From JAUVRX01 sp049664225 (GTDB taxonomy: Bacteria; Acidobacteriota; Thermoanaerobaculia; Multivoradales; JAHEKO01): a DNA stretch of 64,000 bases. This document shows, in pieces, positions 40,718 through 50,763 of this stretch. The stretch spans positions 1 through 64,000 of the forward strand of contig JBATEX010000080.1 in NCBI GenBank assembly GCA_049664225.1, given 5' to 3'. Within the stretch, counting starts at the first letter, position 1. Every line of letters starts with the position of its first letter. The translations under genes were made by a program, and so were the position numbers. Under the pieces are notes generated by a model. It was given only the letters and a program-made list of their open reading frames with translations. It did no database searches and was not told the DNA's origin.

Positions 40718-42046
40718 CTAGAGCAGGAGGCGACGCAGATCCGAGAGCAGTCCACAAAGGTAGGTCGTGAATCGCACACCGAGAGCACCGTCGATTACCC
40801 TGTGGTCGTAGGACAGCGAGATGGGCAGCACCAGCCGCGGGACGAAGTCGTCGCCACTCCAGACCGGCTTCATCGACGCGCGGGACACTCCGAGAATCGC
40901 CACCTCGGGAGCGTTGACGATCGGTGTGAAATCGGTGCCGCCGATTCCTCCAAGACTGGTTATGGTGAAAGACGCCCCCTGGATCTGGTCGGGCCGCAAC
41001 TTGCCCTGTCGGGCCTGCTCGCTGGTTTCAGCCAACTCTCTCGCCAGCTCGAAAATCCCCTTCTGGTCGACGTTGCGGATGACCGGCACCATCAGACCCT
41101 GCTCCGTGTCCACCGCGACGCCGAGGTGGTAGTACTTCTTCAAGATCACATGCTCGCCGTCAGGGTCGAGCGAGCTGTTGACGCGAGGAAACTTCTGTAA
41201 CGCACCCACCGTCGCTTTCATCAAGAACGCGACGGGAGTCAGGTTGAAGCCCTGCGCTTTGGCTTCTTCGGCGTGAGCGCGTCGAAAGGCGTCCATCTCG
41301 GTGATGTCCGCCTCGTCGTGCTGCGTGACATGGGGAACATGCAACCAACTGCGATGCACATTGGTCTTGGAGATCATCTGGATGCGGGTCAGCGGCTGGC
41401 GCTCGACTTCTCCAAAGCGGGAGAAATCGATGACCGGCATCTCGGGCAACCCCACGGCGTCCGGACCTTGTGGTTGAGACAGGGTCTTCTTGACGAAACC
41501 CTGCACGTCTTCTCTCAAGACTCGCCCCTTGCGACCGGTGCCTTTGACCCTGGCCAGGCCTACGCCCAGCTCGCGAGCGAACCGTCGTACTGCCGGGCTG
41601 GCATAGGTCGTGGTATGCGGGAACTCGTCTACAGGTGCCAGCGACAGGTCGGGACCTGGGGCTGGAGTTGCTGGGGCCGGAGACGCTGGCGCCGCGGCCT
41701 CTGGGGCCGACAGCTTCTCCACGGTCTCGGGCTTGGGAGGTGAAGGGTCCTCTTGTGTCGATTGCTCTGGAGTCGGCTCGGGTTCCCTTTCAGCGGCGGC
41801 AGCTTCGTCAACCTCCAACACCAGGATGACCGCACCCTCGCCCACCTTGTCTCCCATCTTGACCTTGACCTCGACCACCTTGCCAGCGAGCGGTGACGGC
41901 ACCTCCATCGTCGCCTTGTCACTCTCCAGGGTGATCAGGGGGTCTTCGACTTCGACCACGTCGCCCGGATTCACCAGCACCTCGACGATCTCGACGGCGT
42001 CGAAATCGCCGATGTCTGGAACCTTGATCTCTTGTGTCTTGGGCAT
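40718..42046 (-). CDS. aceF: Pyruvate dehydrogenase E2, dihydrolipoamide acetyltransferase
   Basis: 442 residues. One N-terminal lipoyl domain (DPLITLESDKATMEVPSPLA; the Lys in D-K-A is lipoylated) is followed by an Ala/Pro/Glu-rich linker (about 85-135), a peripheral-subunit-binding domain (ASPAVRRFARELGVGLARVK), and a catalytic domain ending with PISLSYDHRVIDGALGVRFT. Only one lipoyl domain is present, whereas E. coli has three. It transfers acetyl groups to CoA. It starts 11 bases after aceE. Confidence 0.97.
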   Translation of the reverse strand: MPKTQEIKVPDIGDFDAVEIVEVLVNPGDVVEVEDPLITLESDKATMEVPSPLAGKVVEVKVKMGDKVGEGAVILVLEVDEAAAAEREPEPTPEQSTQEDPSPPKPETVEKLSAPEAAAPASPAPATPAPGPDLSLAPVDEFPHTTTYASPAVRRFARELGVGLARVKGTGRKGRVLREDVQGFVKKTLSQPQGPDAVGLPEMPVIDFSRFGEVERQPLTRIQMISKTNVHRSWLHVPHVTQHDEADITEMDAFRRAHAEEAKAQGFNLTPVAFLMKATVGALQKFPRVNSSLDPDGEHVILKKYYHLGVAVDTEQGLMVPVIRNVDQKGIFELARELAETSEQARQGKLRPDQIQGASFTITSLGGIGGTDFTPIVNAPEVAILGVSRASMKPVWSGDDFVPRLVLPISLSYDHRVIDGALGVRFTTYLCGLLSDLRRLLL

Positions 42047-42057
42047 CGGTCAGCTCC

Positions 42058-44751
42058 CTACACCGTCCACGGATCCGGCGCCTCGGGATCGATGTCGTAC
42101 TTCTGGATCGCCTCGCCGACCTTGGCGGCCGGGACCTCGCCATCGTCGGCCAGGGCTTTGAGAGCCGCCACGACCACCTGATAGCGATCGACTTCGAAAA
42201 AGCGCCGCAGCTGCTGGCGGGTATCACTCCGGCCGAAGCCGTCGGTGCCCAAGGTCAGATAGCGTCCGGGTACGAAAGGCCGGATCTGGTCGGCCACCGC
42301 TCTCATGTAGTCCGTCGAGGCGATCACCGGGCCATCTTGACCTTCGAGGCACTGTTCGACATAGCTCTTCTTCGCCTTCTCAGTTGGGTGGAGTCGATTC
42401 CAGCGCTCGGTGGCCATGCCCTCCCGCCGTAGCTGGGTGAAGCTGGTCGTGCTCCAGACATCGGACTCGACGCCGAAATCCTTCTTCAAGAGCTCGGCAC
42501 CCGCGATGATCTCCCGAAGGATCGAGCCGCTACCCAGGAGCTGCACACGGGGTGGGGCCGGTTTGGCCTTGCCCCGCGCTCCCTTCTGCAGAAGATACAT
42601 GCCCTTGCAAATACCCTCCTCGACCCCCTTCGGCATGGGTGGGTGAGCGTAGTTCTCGTTCAGCAGAGTGATGTAGTAGAAGACCGACTCGTCGTCCGAA
42701 TACATCCTATTCAGACCATCTTGGAGGATCACTGCCAGCTCGTAACCGAAGGTCGGATCGTAGGAACGGCAGTTGGGAACCGTGGACGACAACAGGTGGC
42801 TGTGGCCATCCTGGTGCTGGAGCCCCTCCCCATTGAGGGTCGTGCGCCCCGAGGTGGCACCCATGAGAAAGCCTTTGGCCTGCATGTCGGCGGCTGCCCA
42901 GATCAGATCACCGATACGTTGGAATCCGAACATGGAGTAGAAGATGAAGAACGGCACCATCGGTATGCCGTGGTTGACGTGCGAGGTACCGGCGGCAATC
43001 CATGACGACAGCGAGCCTGCCTCGGAGATGCCTTCTTGCAGAATCTGGCCGTGCTTCTCTTCGCGGTAGTAGGCCAACTGATCCGCATCCTCCGGCGTAT
43101 AGAGCTGGCCCGTGGGCGCGTAGATGCCGACCTGACGGAACATGCCTTCCATGCCGAAGGTCCGCGCCTCGTCCGCCACGATCGGAACGATGTGTTCCTT
43201 GATCTTCTTGTCGCGGGTCAGGGACATGAGGAGTCGAACGAAGGCCATGGTGGTTGAGACCTCACGGTCGCCACTGCCTTCGGTCACTGCGCTGAAGGTG
43301 GACAGGGCGGGGATCTCCAAAGTCTCTGCCGCTTCTGGCCTGCGAATGGGTATGTAGCCTCCGAGGGCCTCGCGGCGCTCCCGCAGATACCGCATGGGAG
43401 CACTGTCTTCGGCCGGCTTGTAGAACGGCAGCTGCTCCAACCGATCTTCGGCTATTGGGATGTTGAATCGATCGCGGAACTTGCGTAGCTCTTCCTCGCC
43501 CATCTTCTTCTGCTGGTGGGTGATGTTCTGGCCTTCGCCCGCCTCACCCATCCCGTAGCCCTTCACCGTCTTGGCCAGAATCACGGTTGGCTGTCCAGTG
43601 TGCTTGACGGCCGCCGCATAGGCGGCGTAGACCTTCTGGGGATCGTGTCCGCCTCGTCCGAGACGCCAGAGCTCTTGATCGGACATGTTCACCACCATCT
43701 CTGCGAGCTCCGGATAGGCACCGAAGAAGTGCTTGCGAATGTAGTCGCCATCAGCGGTGACGTAGGCCTGATACTGGCCATCTACGGTCTCTTCCATTCG
43801 CCGCCGCAGCAGTCCTGAAGTGTCCTTGGCCAGCAGTGGGTCCCAGTTCGAGCCCCAGATGACTTTGATCACGTTCCACCCGGCACCCCGGAACACCGCC
43901 TCCAGCTCCTGGATGATCTTGCCGTTGCCGCGCACCGGACCATCGAGACGCTGCAAGTTGCAGTTGATGACGAAGATGAGATTGTCCAGCTTCTCCCGCG
44001 AGCCGAGAGAGATGGCCCCCAGCGACTCCGGCTCGTCCATCTCCCCGTCGCCCAGGAAAGCCCAGACCTTGCGGCCATCAGTATCGACGATACCCCGGTT
44101 GTGCAGGTACTTCATGAACCGCGCCTGGTAGATCGCCGAAATCGATGTCAGCCCCATGGAAACAGTGGGGAAGCGCCAGAAGTCCGGCATCAGCCACGGA
44201 TGGGGATAGGAGGGCAGACCCTCACCGTCCACCTCCTGCCGGAAGTTGGCCATCTGTTCTTCGGTGATCCGTCCCTCGAGAAAGGCCCTCGCGTAGACGC
44301 CTGGCGAACTGTGACCCTGGATCATCACCAGGTCGCACCGGTGATCGTCGCCAGGGCCGTGAAAGAAGTGATTGAATCCAACCTCCAGCAGGGTCGCCAC
44401 GGACTGGTAGGTGGCGATGTGACCTCCGAGGTCTCGACCCTCTCGATTGGCTCTCACCACCATGGCCATGGCATTCCAACGGATGATGCTCTTGATCCGG
44501 CGCTCCAATGCCGGATCGCCCTGACGCCGCTCTTCCTGGTGCACAGGAATCGTGTTTAGGTAGGCCGTGGTCGCGTTATAGGGCAGATAGGCACCGGTGC
44601 GCCGCGCCTTGTCGACCAGGGCCTCGATCAGGAAGTGAGCCCTCTGGGGACCGTCTCTTTCGATGACCTCCTCGAGCGCCTCCTTCCACTCCTGGGTCTC
44701 CTGTGAGTCGAGATCCTGCTCGAGGGGACTGCTTTCCGGTTCCGTATTCAT
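42058..44751 (-). CDS. aceE: Pyruvate dehydrogenase E1, homodimeric type
   Basis: 897 residues, the usual size. The thiamine-diphosphate site is RKVWAFLGDGEMDEPESLGA to FVINCNLQRLDGPVRGNGKI. The N-terminal region YNATTAYLNTIPVHQEERRQ and the central ARTFGMEGMFRQVGIYAPTG are typical of AceE. It decarboxylates pyruvate and acetylates the lipoyl groups of AceF. AGGAG precedes the ATG. The aceE-aceF-lpdA order and spacing show one operon. Confidence 0.97.
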   Translation of the reverse strand: MNTEPESSPLEQDLDSQETQEWKEALEEVIERDGPQRAHFLIEALVDKARRTGAYLPYNATTAYLNTIPVHQEERRQGDPALERRIKSIIRWNAMAMVVRANREGRDLGGHIATYQSVATLLEVGFNHFFHGPGDDHRCDLVMIQGHSSPGVYARAFLEGRITEEQMANFRQEVDGEGLPSYPHPWLMPDFWRFPTVSMGLTSISAIYQARFMKYLHNRGIVDTDGRKVWAFLGDGEMDEPESLGAISLGSREKLDNLIFVINCNLQRLDGPVRGNGKIIQELEAVFRGAGWNVIKVIWGSNWDPLLAKDTSGLLRRRMEETVDGQYQAYVTADGDYIRKHFFGAYPELAEMVVNMSDQELWRLGRGGHDPQKVYAAYAAAVKHTGQPTVILAKTVKGYGMGEAGEGQNITHQQKKMGEEELRKFRDRFNIPIAEDRLEQLPFYKPAEDSAPMRYLRERREALGGYIPIRRPEAAETLEIPALSTFSAVTEGSGDREVSTTMAFVRLLMSLTRDKKIKEHIVPIVADEARTFGMEGMFRQVGIYAPTGQLYTPEDADQLAYYREEKHGQILQEGISEAGSLSSWIAAGTSHVNHGIPMVPFFIFYSMFGFQRIGDLIWAAADMQAKGFLMGATSGRTTLNGEGLQHQDGHSHLLSSTVPNCRSYDPTFGYELAVILQDGLNRMYSDDESVFYYITLLNENYAHPPMPKGVEEGICKGMYLLQKGARGKAKPAPPRVQLLGSGSILREIIAGAELLKKDFGVESDVWSTTSFTQLRREGMATERWNRLHPTEKAKKSYVEQCLEGQDGPVIASTDYMRAVADQIRPFVPGRYLTLGTDGFGRSDTRQQLRRFFEVDRYQVVVAALKALADDGEVPAAKVGEAIQKYDIDPEAPDPWTV

Positions 44752-45061
44752 GACTCCTGTACCTCGAGGTCCATGGGATGGTCATGAACCACCTCACCAG
44801 ACCTGGTTCTTCCGTTTCTTCGCGATGTTTTCCGCGAGCGTCGGAGTATTCTACGTCACCGGTTACGAGACCGGGGCCTCGGTACCCGTGCGGGGAAGAA
44901 GAGCGACCGGGATCGCTGCAACACACAGGTGCAACTCGCGGTCATCGGCCGCGTCCACCTGGATCAGGCACAGGTGCTCCTCGATTCGTTCGCGGCCCGG
45001 GCAGCCACCAACGTCAGGACGCCGGCTGTAGCCGGTCAGCTTGCGGAGTGAGAGGAACTCT
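44752..45061. other. 310-base region between sodC and aceE
   Basis: No gene with a proper start is seen. On the minus strand 44863-45058 stays open with coding-like third positions and reads EEFLSLRKLTGYSRRPDVGG, then CPGRERIEEHLCLIQVDAAD, then DRELHLCVAAIPVALLPRTG, with no start codon and no family that I recognise; it may be the tail of a lost gene. The aceE promoter should lie in 44752-44860, but I see no convincing -35/-10 pair. Confidence 0.4.
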
Positions 45062-45718
45062 TCAGTAAACCGCCTCTGGATTCGGCGATTCCTCTTCGAC
45101 TTCGATCTCCTCCATCCCCGGAACCTCTTCGAGGCCCTCCATGACGACGGTGCCACAAGCCAGCCGCGCGCCGGCTGCTCCGGTGGGCTGAGATTCGAGG
45201 TCATCCTCGCCCTCGTGCAGGATTACGGCCCGACCGATGACCGTGGTTTCGGCGGTGGGCTCGACCGTCAGCATGTCGGTGAGTAGCTCGAGGTGGCCCG
45301 AGCCATCGGCCCCTACCTCGATGTTGCCGAAGTCACCAGCGTGGCGGATCGAGTCGTTCGGGCCACCATGCGGATCTTCGGTGGGATTGAAGTGACCGCC
45401 AGTCGAAGTGAAGTCCTCGGCGCTGCAGTCACCCTTTTCGTGCAGGTGTATCCCGTGGAGTCCCGGAGCGACTCCGGAGACGTGGGCCGCGACGACCACA
45501 CCCTCTCCGGTCTGGGTGAATGTCACGGTACCCGCAACCTCGGTGCCAGCACGAGGCGTCAGGACAGCCACGGCTACCAGGGCTTCCTCGACGACTTCGA
45601 CCACCTGCGCAGCAGGCTCTGAGGAAGCCTCGGGGGCCGGCGAATCCGCCCTGGGACCACAGGCTGTGACACTGACTAGAAGAATAAGTACGAGCAGAAA
45701 AAATAAGGGCTTGGACAT
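45062..45718 (-). CDS. sodC: Cu/Zn superoxide dismutase-family lipoprotein
   Basis: 218 residues. The lipobox LILLVSVTACG gives a lipidated Cys at about residue 20. Copper and zinc ligands are in GLHGIHLHEKGDCSAEDFTS, GGHFNPTEDPHGGPNDSIRH, AGDFGNIEVGADGSGHLEL and IGRAVILHEGEDD. The disulfide cysteines are those of GDC and RLACG. It disproportionates superoxide in the periplasm. An acidic tail (about 20 residues with EEIEVEEESPNPE) is unusual. Confidence 0.92.
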   Translation of the reverse strand: MSKPLFFLLVLILLVSVTACGPRADSPAPEASSEPAAQVVEVVEEALVAVAVLTPRAGTEVAGTVTFTQTGEGVVVAAHVSGVAPGLHGIHLHEKGDCSAEDFTSTGGHFNPTEDPHGGPNDSIRHAGDFGNIEVGADGSGHLELLTDMLTVEPTAETTVIGRAVILHEGEDDLESQPTGAAGARLACGTVVMEGLEEVPGMEEIEVEEESPNPEAVY

Positions 45719-45900
45719 GGTGTCTCCTTCTGAAATCCTTCACTGACCAGGAAACAGTGATTCTAACGGATCTGTTGAGAGGCCGTCATCAGCCAGATCA
45801 CCCCGCATGGAGCGGTTGATGAGTCTTGCGGCTGTGCTAGCCTTCCGGCCAGCCTGCGGCCTGGCGGGTGATACCGCGTCTTCAATTCTGGAGGGATTCA

Positions 45901-48492
45901 ATGCGCGACAAGCTTTCAGCCCTGATCGTCGGACTACTGCTGACCACGGCGGTATCAGCAGCCCCACCGACACCCGAAGAGTTTCTGGGGCACTCGGTTG
46001 GAGCCGAGCGCAAGCTCGCCTCTTACCCCCAGGTCCTCTCCTATTTGCGACAGGTGGCGGCTGCTTCCGACAGAGTTTCCATCGACGAGGCGGGGGAGTC
46101 GACGCTCGGCAACGAGATGGTGGCGGTGGTTCTCACCGCCGAGGCCAATCAGCCAAACCTCGACCGTTATCGAGAGATCGCGCGCCGACTAGCAAACGCC
46201 GACCAGCTGACCGCAGACGAAGCCGCACTCCTTATCGATGAAGGCAAGGCCATTGCTCTCGTCACCTGCACCATCCACTCGACAGAGGTGGGCTCCACCC
46301 AGATGGCCATGGAGTTCGTCTACGACTTCGCCACCACCGTCGAACCCGAGAAGCTGGCCTGGATGGAAGAGATCATCGTCCTACTCATGCCATCGATCAA
46401 CCCTGACGGTCAGGTCATGGTTGTCGACTGGTACAACGAGCACGTCGGCACCGAGTTCGAAGGCGGCCAGATGCCCTGGCTCTACCACCATTACGTCGGC
46501 CACGACAACAATCGGGACTTCTACATGCTGACCCAGAAGGAGTCTCGAGTCGTCAATCAGGTCCTCTACCACCGGTGGTTCCCACAGGTATTCCTGGACG
46601 AGCACCAAATGGGCTCCACGGGACCTCGAATGTTCGTCCCCCCGCAGACCGATCCGTTGGATCCCGAGATTCACTCCTTGATCTTTCGCCAAGCCGACCT
46701 GATCGGCACCAACATGAGCTTTCGCCTCGAGGAGTCGGGTCGCACCGGAGTCGGTCACAACATGATCTTCGACAGCTACTGGCCGGGAGGCACTCGCAAT
46801 ACCGCCTGGTGGAAGAATGTCACCGGCCTGCTGACCGAGGTAGCCAGTGCGCGGATCGCAACGCCGATCCAGATCGATGCCAGCGAGCTCAGCGGAGGGC
46901 GAAAAGGTCTACCCGAATACACCCGCAGAGCCAACTTCCCGTCTCCGTGGCCAGGCGGCAATTGGACCTTGAGAGACATCGTGGACTACGAGCTGGTGGC
47001 CACCTGGGCCCTGGTGGAGACCGTGTCGGAGAACCGCACAGAATTTCTGCGCAACTTCTACCGCATGGCTCAAGAGGCGGCTGGGGCGGGCATGACCGAA
47101 TCACCCTCCGCCTGGGTCGTTTCTGTGGACCAGCACGACCCGGTGGCGGCAGGCCGGATGGTGGAGCTGCTCCTGGAGCACGGCATCAGGATCTACACCT
47201 CCGATCTACCTTTGCAGCTGGGCATGACGACCTACCCAGCGGGAACCCACGTCATCCCCGCCGCCCAGCCTTATCGTGCCTTCTTGCTCACCATGCTTCG
47301 GCCCCAGCGCTATCCGGAGGTGGTCCCCTACGAGGGTGGGCCGATCTATCCGCCCTACGATGTGACCTCCTGGTCGCTGCCTATCGCGCTCGGCGTCGAT
47401 GTAGTCGAGACCGATCAATCCCTCCCCGAGACGCTGAGACGGGTCGAGACACCTATCTGGCCTGAGGTGACCCTCATCGAGAAAGCTGGTGGATACCTCA
47501 TCCCTCACAGCTCGGACTCGGCTTTCAAAGCGCTCAATCGCCTGCTGAAGGACGGCAAAGAGATCTACTGGCTGCTGGCGCCGCCTGAAGGGAGTCAGGT
47601 CGGAGACATCTGGCTGCCACCCGGCACGCTCTCCTCCAGCGAGGCAGTCGCACTGGCCGACGAGCTGCACCTGCCGGTCCGCGCACTCGAGTCGATTCCG
47701 TCGGGAGATCGCCTGCGCGTCAGCACCTCTCGCATTGGGCTATTCAAGCCGTGGGTGGCCAGCATGGACGAAGGTTGGACCCGATGGATCCTGGAACAGT
47801 ACGACTTCCCCTTCATCAATCTGAACAACCAGGACATCAAGGAAGGCTCCTTTCGGGGCGCTGTGGACGTGCTCCTGTTCCCTGACGTCGGATCTTCGAT
47901 CATCACGAAAGGAGAGCCCGACTCTCCCTGGGCCAAACAGTTCTGGACGCCTTTGCCGCCGGACTATTCGGGTGGGATTGCACCCGAAGGTGAGGAAGAG
48001 ATCAAGAAATGGGTCGAGGCGGGCGGCACAGTAGTGGCACTGGACTCATCGACCAAGTACTTCATCGAGCTGTTCGGCTTGCCGGTAGCCAACGTTCTCG
48101 ATGGAATCGAGGAGGGTCAATTCTCGGCACCTGGCACCATGGTCAGATTACTGGTGGATGTCGACCACCCGGTTGGGTTTGGCATGAGACCCGAAGAGGC
48201 CGCCTATTTTGCCGACTCGGCGGCCTTTCAGACCCGGGTACCCGACCCCCGTTTCGGGCGCCAAGTGATTGCCCGCTACCCGGATGACGAGGCCGACATC
48301 CCGGTGAGCGGTTACATCAAAGGCGCCGACCTCTTGGAACGACGCGCCGCAGTGGTCGAGTATCGCGTCGGCGAGGGTCGCGTCGTGCTGATCGGGTTTC
48401 GCCCCCAGCATCGCGCACAAACCGTGCGCACGTTCAAGCTGCTTTTCAACTCTCTGTATCTGCCCGGATTGGAGAAGGTGACTAGCGAGTGA
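45901..48492 (+). CDS. M14-family zinc carboxypeptidase, exported
   Basis: 863 residues. The signal peptide MRDKLSALIVGLLLTTAVSA is followed by a carboxypeptidase domain: VTCTIHSTEVGSTQMAMEFV has the H-x-x-E zinc ligands, with IVLLMPSINPDGQVMVVDWY after. The next ligand region is VFLDEHQMGSTGPRMFVPPQ. A long C-terminal half is beta-rich and seen in large acidobacterial M14 proteins. GGAGG precedes the ATG. It probably degrades periplasmic or external peptides. Confidence 0.85.
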   Translation: MRDKLSALIVGLLLTTAVSAAPPTPEEFLGHSVGAERKLASYPQVLSYLRQVAAASDRVSIDEAGESTLGNEMVAVVLTAEANQPNLDRYREIARRLANADQLTADEAALLIDEGKAIALVTCTIHSTEVGSTQMAMEFVYDFATTVEPEKLAWMEEIIVLLMPSINPDGQVMVVDWYNEHVGTEFEGGQMPWLYHHYVGHDNNRDFYMLTQKESRVVNQVLYHRWFPQVFLDEHQMGSTGPRMFVPPQTDPLDPEIHSLIFRQADLIGTNMSFRLEESGRTGVGHNMIFDSYWPGGTRNTAWWKNVTGLLTEVASARIATPIQIDASELSGGRKGLPEYTRRANFPSPWPGGNWTLRDIVDYELVATWALVETVSENRTEFLRNFYRMAQEAAGAGMTESPSAWVVSVDQHDPVAAGRMVELLLEHGIRIYTSDLPLQLGMTTYPAGTHVIPAAQPYRAFLLTMLRPQRYPEVVPYEGGPIYPPYDVTSWSLPIALGVDVVETDQSLPETLRRVETPIWPEVTLIEKAGGYLIPHSSDSAFKALNRLLKDGKEIYWLLAPPEGSQVGDIWLPPGTLSSSEAVALADELHLPVRALESIPSGDRLRVSTSRIGLFKPWVASMDEGWTRWILEQYDFPFINLNNQDIKEGSFRGAVDVLLFPDVGSSIITKGEPDSPWAKQFWTPLPPDYSGGIAPEGEEEIKKWVEAGGTVVALDSSTKYFIELFGLPVANVLDGIEEGQFSAPGTMVRLLVDVDHPVGFGMRPEEAAYFADSAAFQTRVPDPRFGRQVIARYPDDEADIPVSGYIKGADLLERRAAVVEYRVGEGRVVLIGFRPQHRAQTVRTFKLLFNSLYLPGLEKVTSE

Positions 48493-50284
48493 TCGCCTCC
48501 ATCTGGTCGATCAGATCTTCGACTACCGAGAATCCACCTCGCCAAAACTCCGGGTCGGTGATGTCGACACCAATCTTCGACAAGATCTCCTGTGGGCGTT
48601 GGGATCCGCCGGCCGCCAGAAGCTCCAGATAGCCGGGGATGAAGGCTTCGCCCTCTTCCTTGTAGCGCTGATACAGCGCTAGCACCAGCAATTGCCCGAA
48701 GCTATAGGCGTAACAGTAGAACGGAGTCTGGTACATGTGGGGGATCGTGATCCATTCGTGCTGGAAATCAGGATCGATCTCCACGCTGTCACCGAACTGC
48801 TCCTCCAACTCGGCCAGGTAGAGCGAATTCAGCTCGGCAACCGATTTGCCGGCCCGCACTGCATCGTGGGCCGCGATCTCGAAGCGGACAAAGAACGCCT
48901 GTCGAAGCACCGTTGCGTAGCTGTCATCGATTGCCGACGCCAGTAGCTCACGAATCGCCAGTGGGTCTTGCTCCTCCGCCAACAGGCGATCCGTGAGCAG
49001 CATCTCGGCGAAGACCGAAGCCGTTTCGGCAAGAGGCAACACGGGATGCTGGGTCAGCACCGAGTGATCGGCAGCCATCATGCTATGGATCGCATGGCCG
49101 AGCTCGTGGGCCAGGGTGGCGACATCTCTCACCTGGCCGGTGTAGTTCGCCAGCAGCCAGGGTGTTTGACTCGGCAGCACCGTGTAGCAGAAGGCGCCCC
49201 CCTTCTTGCCTTTGCGGATGGCGCTGTCGATGTGTCTTTCGGCAAAGACCCGCTCGGCCTTGGCAGCCATTTCGGGGTGGAAGGATGCGAAGGTGTCGAG
49301 GACCAGCCCCACACCCTCCGAGTACGGAATCTCCTTCTGGGACCCGGCGAGCGGGGCGTAGAGATCGTAGCGCCGGAGGCGCTCCATGCCCAACCACTCG
49401 GCCTTGAGGCGAAAGTAGCGCTGGTAAACGCTGCTCTTCTCGCGCACGACCTCTAGCAAAGTCTCGACCGCCTCATCGGGGATGTCATTGGCCGTGTTGC
49501 GAACTGCGATCGGAGAGGCAAAGCCGCGCAACTGAACGTTCTCGCTATACCAATCGCGGAGCCGATGGATGTAGATCTGGCCCAACAGGGTGGACTCGGA
49601 CCCGAAGCCCCGAAACAGCTCCCGATAGGCGGCCTGACGCAGATCGGGATTCGGTGAGTGGACATTCGACACAAGCTGATCTCGGGTCAGGACCTTCTGA
49701 TCGCCCTCGATCTCCAGGTGAAACTCCAGTCTGTTGGTGAGCATGGAATACAGCGTCAGCACCGCATCCATGCCGTCAGCATCCTTCAGATTGATGAGTT
49801 GTTCGGAGTGCTCCGCGAGGGTGAAGGGTCGAAGCCGTCGCAGATTCTGAAGGAAATGACGATAGTCGGCGTACAGAGAGCCCGAAGGCAGCAGGATAGC
49901 GGCGGCCTCATCATCGAGCTGCTTCCACCACAAGGAGAAGAAGAGCACCCTGTTCTGGGCATCTGTCAGAACCTGCTCGATCCGATTCTTGAAATTCAGA
50001 GCGGCCTGGTCCTGTGTGTCGGAGGCGAACCAGAGATTCCCGTAGGCTGCCAGCACTTCCACCTGTTCCACCAGGTCCTCGTACTGCCGGACGACTGCGC
50101 GTAGCATCTCCTGTCCCATATCGGCAGACAGCTCCCCCCGTCTACCTTCGAAAGACTGCACCGTGGCTTCGATGGAAGCCAGGCGCTCGACGATGACCTC
50201 TTCGCTCGGCTCGGGCAGCAGCTCGGTCAGCTCCCAGGCCGAAGGTTCGAGCTTCCCGACCTCTAGGCTGCTACTAACTGTCAT
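48482..50284 (-). CDS. pepF: Oligoendopeptidase F-type M3 metallopeptidase
   Basis: 600 residues. The zinc motif is TLAHELGHAIHSMMAADHSV (H-E-x-x-H) and the third ligand region LAETASVFAEMLLTDRLLAE. The N-terminal helical cap includes TELLPEPSEEVIVERLASIE, and the C-terminal TPFYCYAYSFGQLLVLALYQ is typical of PepF/M3B. It cleaves medium-size peptides in the cytoplasm. Its stop lies 11 bases inside the end of the convergent M14 gene. Confidence 0.95.
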   Translation of the reverse strand: MTVSSSLEVGKLEPSAWELTELLPEPSEEVIVERLASIEATVQSFEGRRGELSADMGQEMLRAVVRQYEDLVEQVEVLAAYGNLWFASDTQDQAALNFKNRIEQVLTDAQNRVLFFSLWWKQLDDEAAAILLPSGSLYADYRHFLQNLRRLRPFTLAEHSEQLINLKDADGMDAVLTLYSMLTNRLEFHLEIEGDQKVLTRDQLVSNVHSPNPDLRQAAYRELFRGFGSESTLLGQIYIHRLRDWYSENVQLRGFASPIAVRNTANDIPDEAVETLLEVVREKSSVYQRYFRLKAEWLGMERLRRYDLYAPLAGSQKEIPYSEGVGLVLDTFASFHPEMAAKAERVFAERHIDSAIRKGKKGGAFCYTVLPSQTPWLLANYTGQVRDVATLAHELGHAIHSMMAADHSVLTQHPVLPLAETASVFAEMLLTDRLLAEEQDPLAIRELLASAIDDSYATVLRQAFFVRFEIAAHDAVRAGKSVAELNSLYLAELEEQFGDSVEIDPDFQHEWITIPHMYQTPFYCYAYSFGQLLVLALYQRYKEEGEAFIPGYLELLAAGGSQRPQEILSKIGVDITDPEFWRGGFSVVEDLIDQMEAITR

Positions 50285-50307
50285 TGGTTACCCTCCCCCG
50301 AGCTCTT

Positions 50308-50763
50308 CTACTCGGTCGAGGCGGCCTCACCGCCATCCGAGATCGCGGCTTTCAGGGTATGCCACGCCAGGGTGGCGCACTTGACCCTTACGGGGAACTC
50401 CCGCACTCCGGCGAAGACAGCCAACTTGCCGAGCTCCGGACCGACTTCTGCCACAACACTCGGATCGCCGGTCAAGAGCTCATGGAACGACTCGAAAAGG
50501 GCCTCCACTTCTTCCAGGGTCTTGCCCGTGACCACCTCGGTCAAGATCGAGGCCGAGGCGGTGGAGATGGCACAACCCTGACCCTCGAATCCAACTTCCG
50601 CAACGCGATCCCCATCCATCCTGAGGTAAAGCGTCAGCTGGTCACCGCACAGCGGGTTATCGCCTCGAGCACAGTGATCGGCGGCCTCGATCTGTCCGAA
50701 GTTCCGCGGGTGCTTGTTGTGATCGAGGATGACCTCCTGGTAGAGGTCCATGAGCTCCGACAT
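50308..50763 (-). CDS. sufU: SUF system scaffold / sulfur acceptor SufU
   Basis: 151 residues. SELMDLYQEVILDHNKHPRN, then CARGDNPLCGDQLTLYLRMD with Cys-x-Asp, then EVGFEGQGCAISTASASILT and VKCATLAWHTLKAAISDG provide the zinc ligands (Cys, Asp, Cys, Cys). SufU receives sulfur from SufS. Its ATG overlaps the sufS stop (TGATG), so the two are coupled, and it is the last gene of the operon. Confidence 0.95.
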   Translation of the reverse strand: MSELMDLYQEVILDHNKHPRNFGQIEAADHCARGDNPLCGDQLTLYLRMDGDRVAEVGFEGQGCAISTASASILTEVVTGKTLEEVEALFESFHELLTGDPSVVAEVGPELGKLAVFAGVREFPVRVKCATLAWHTLKAAISDGGEAASTE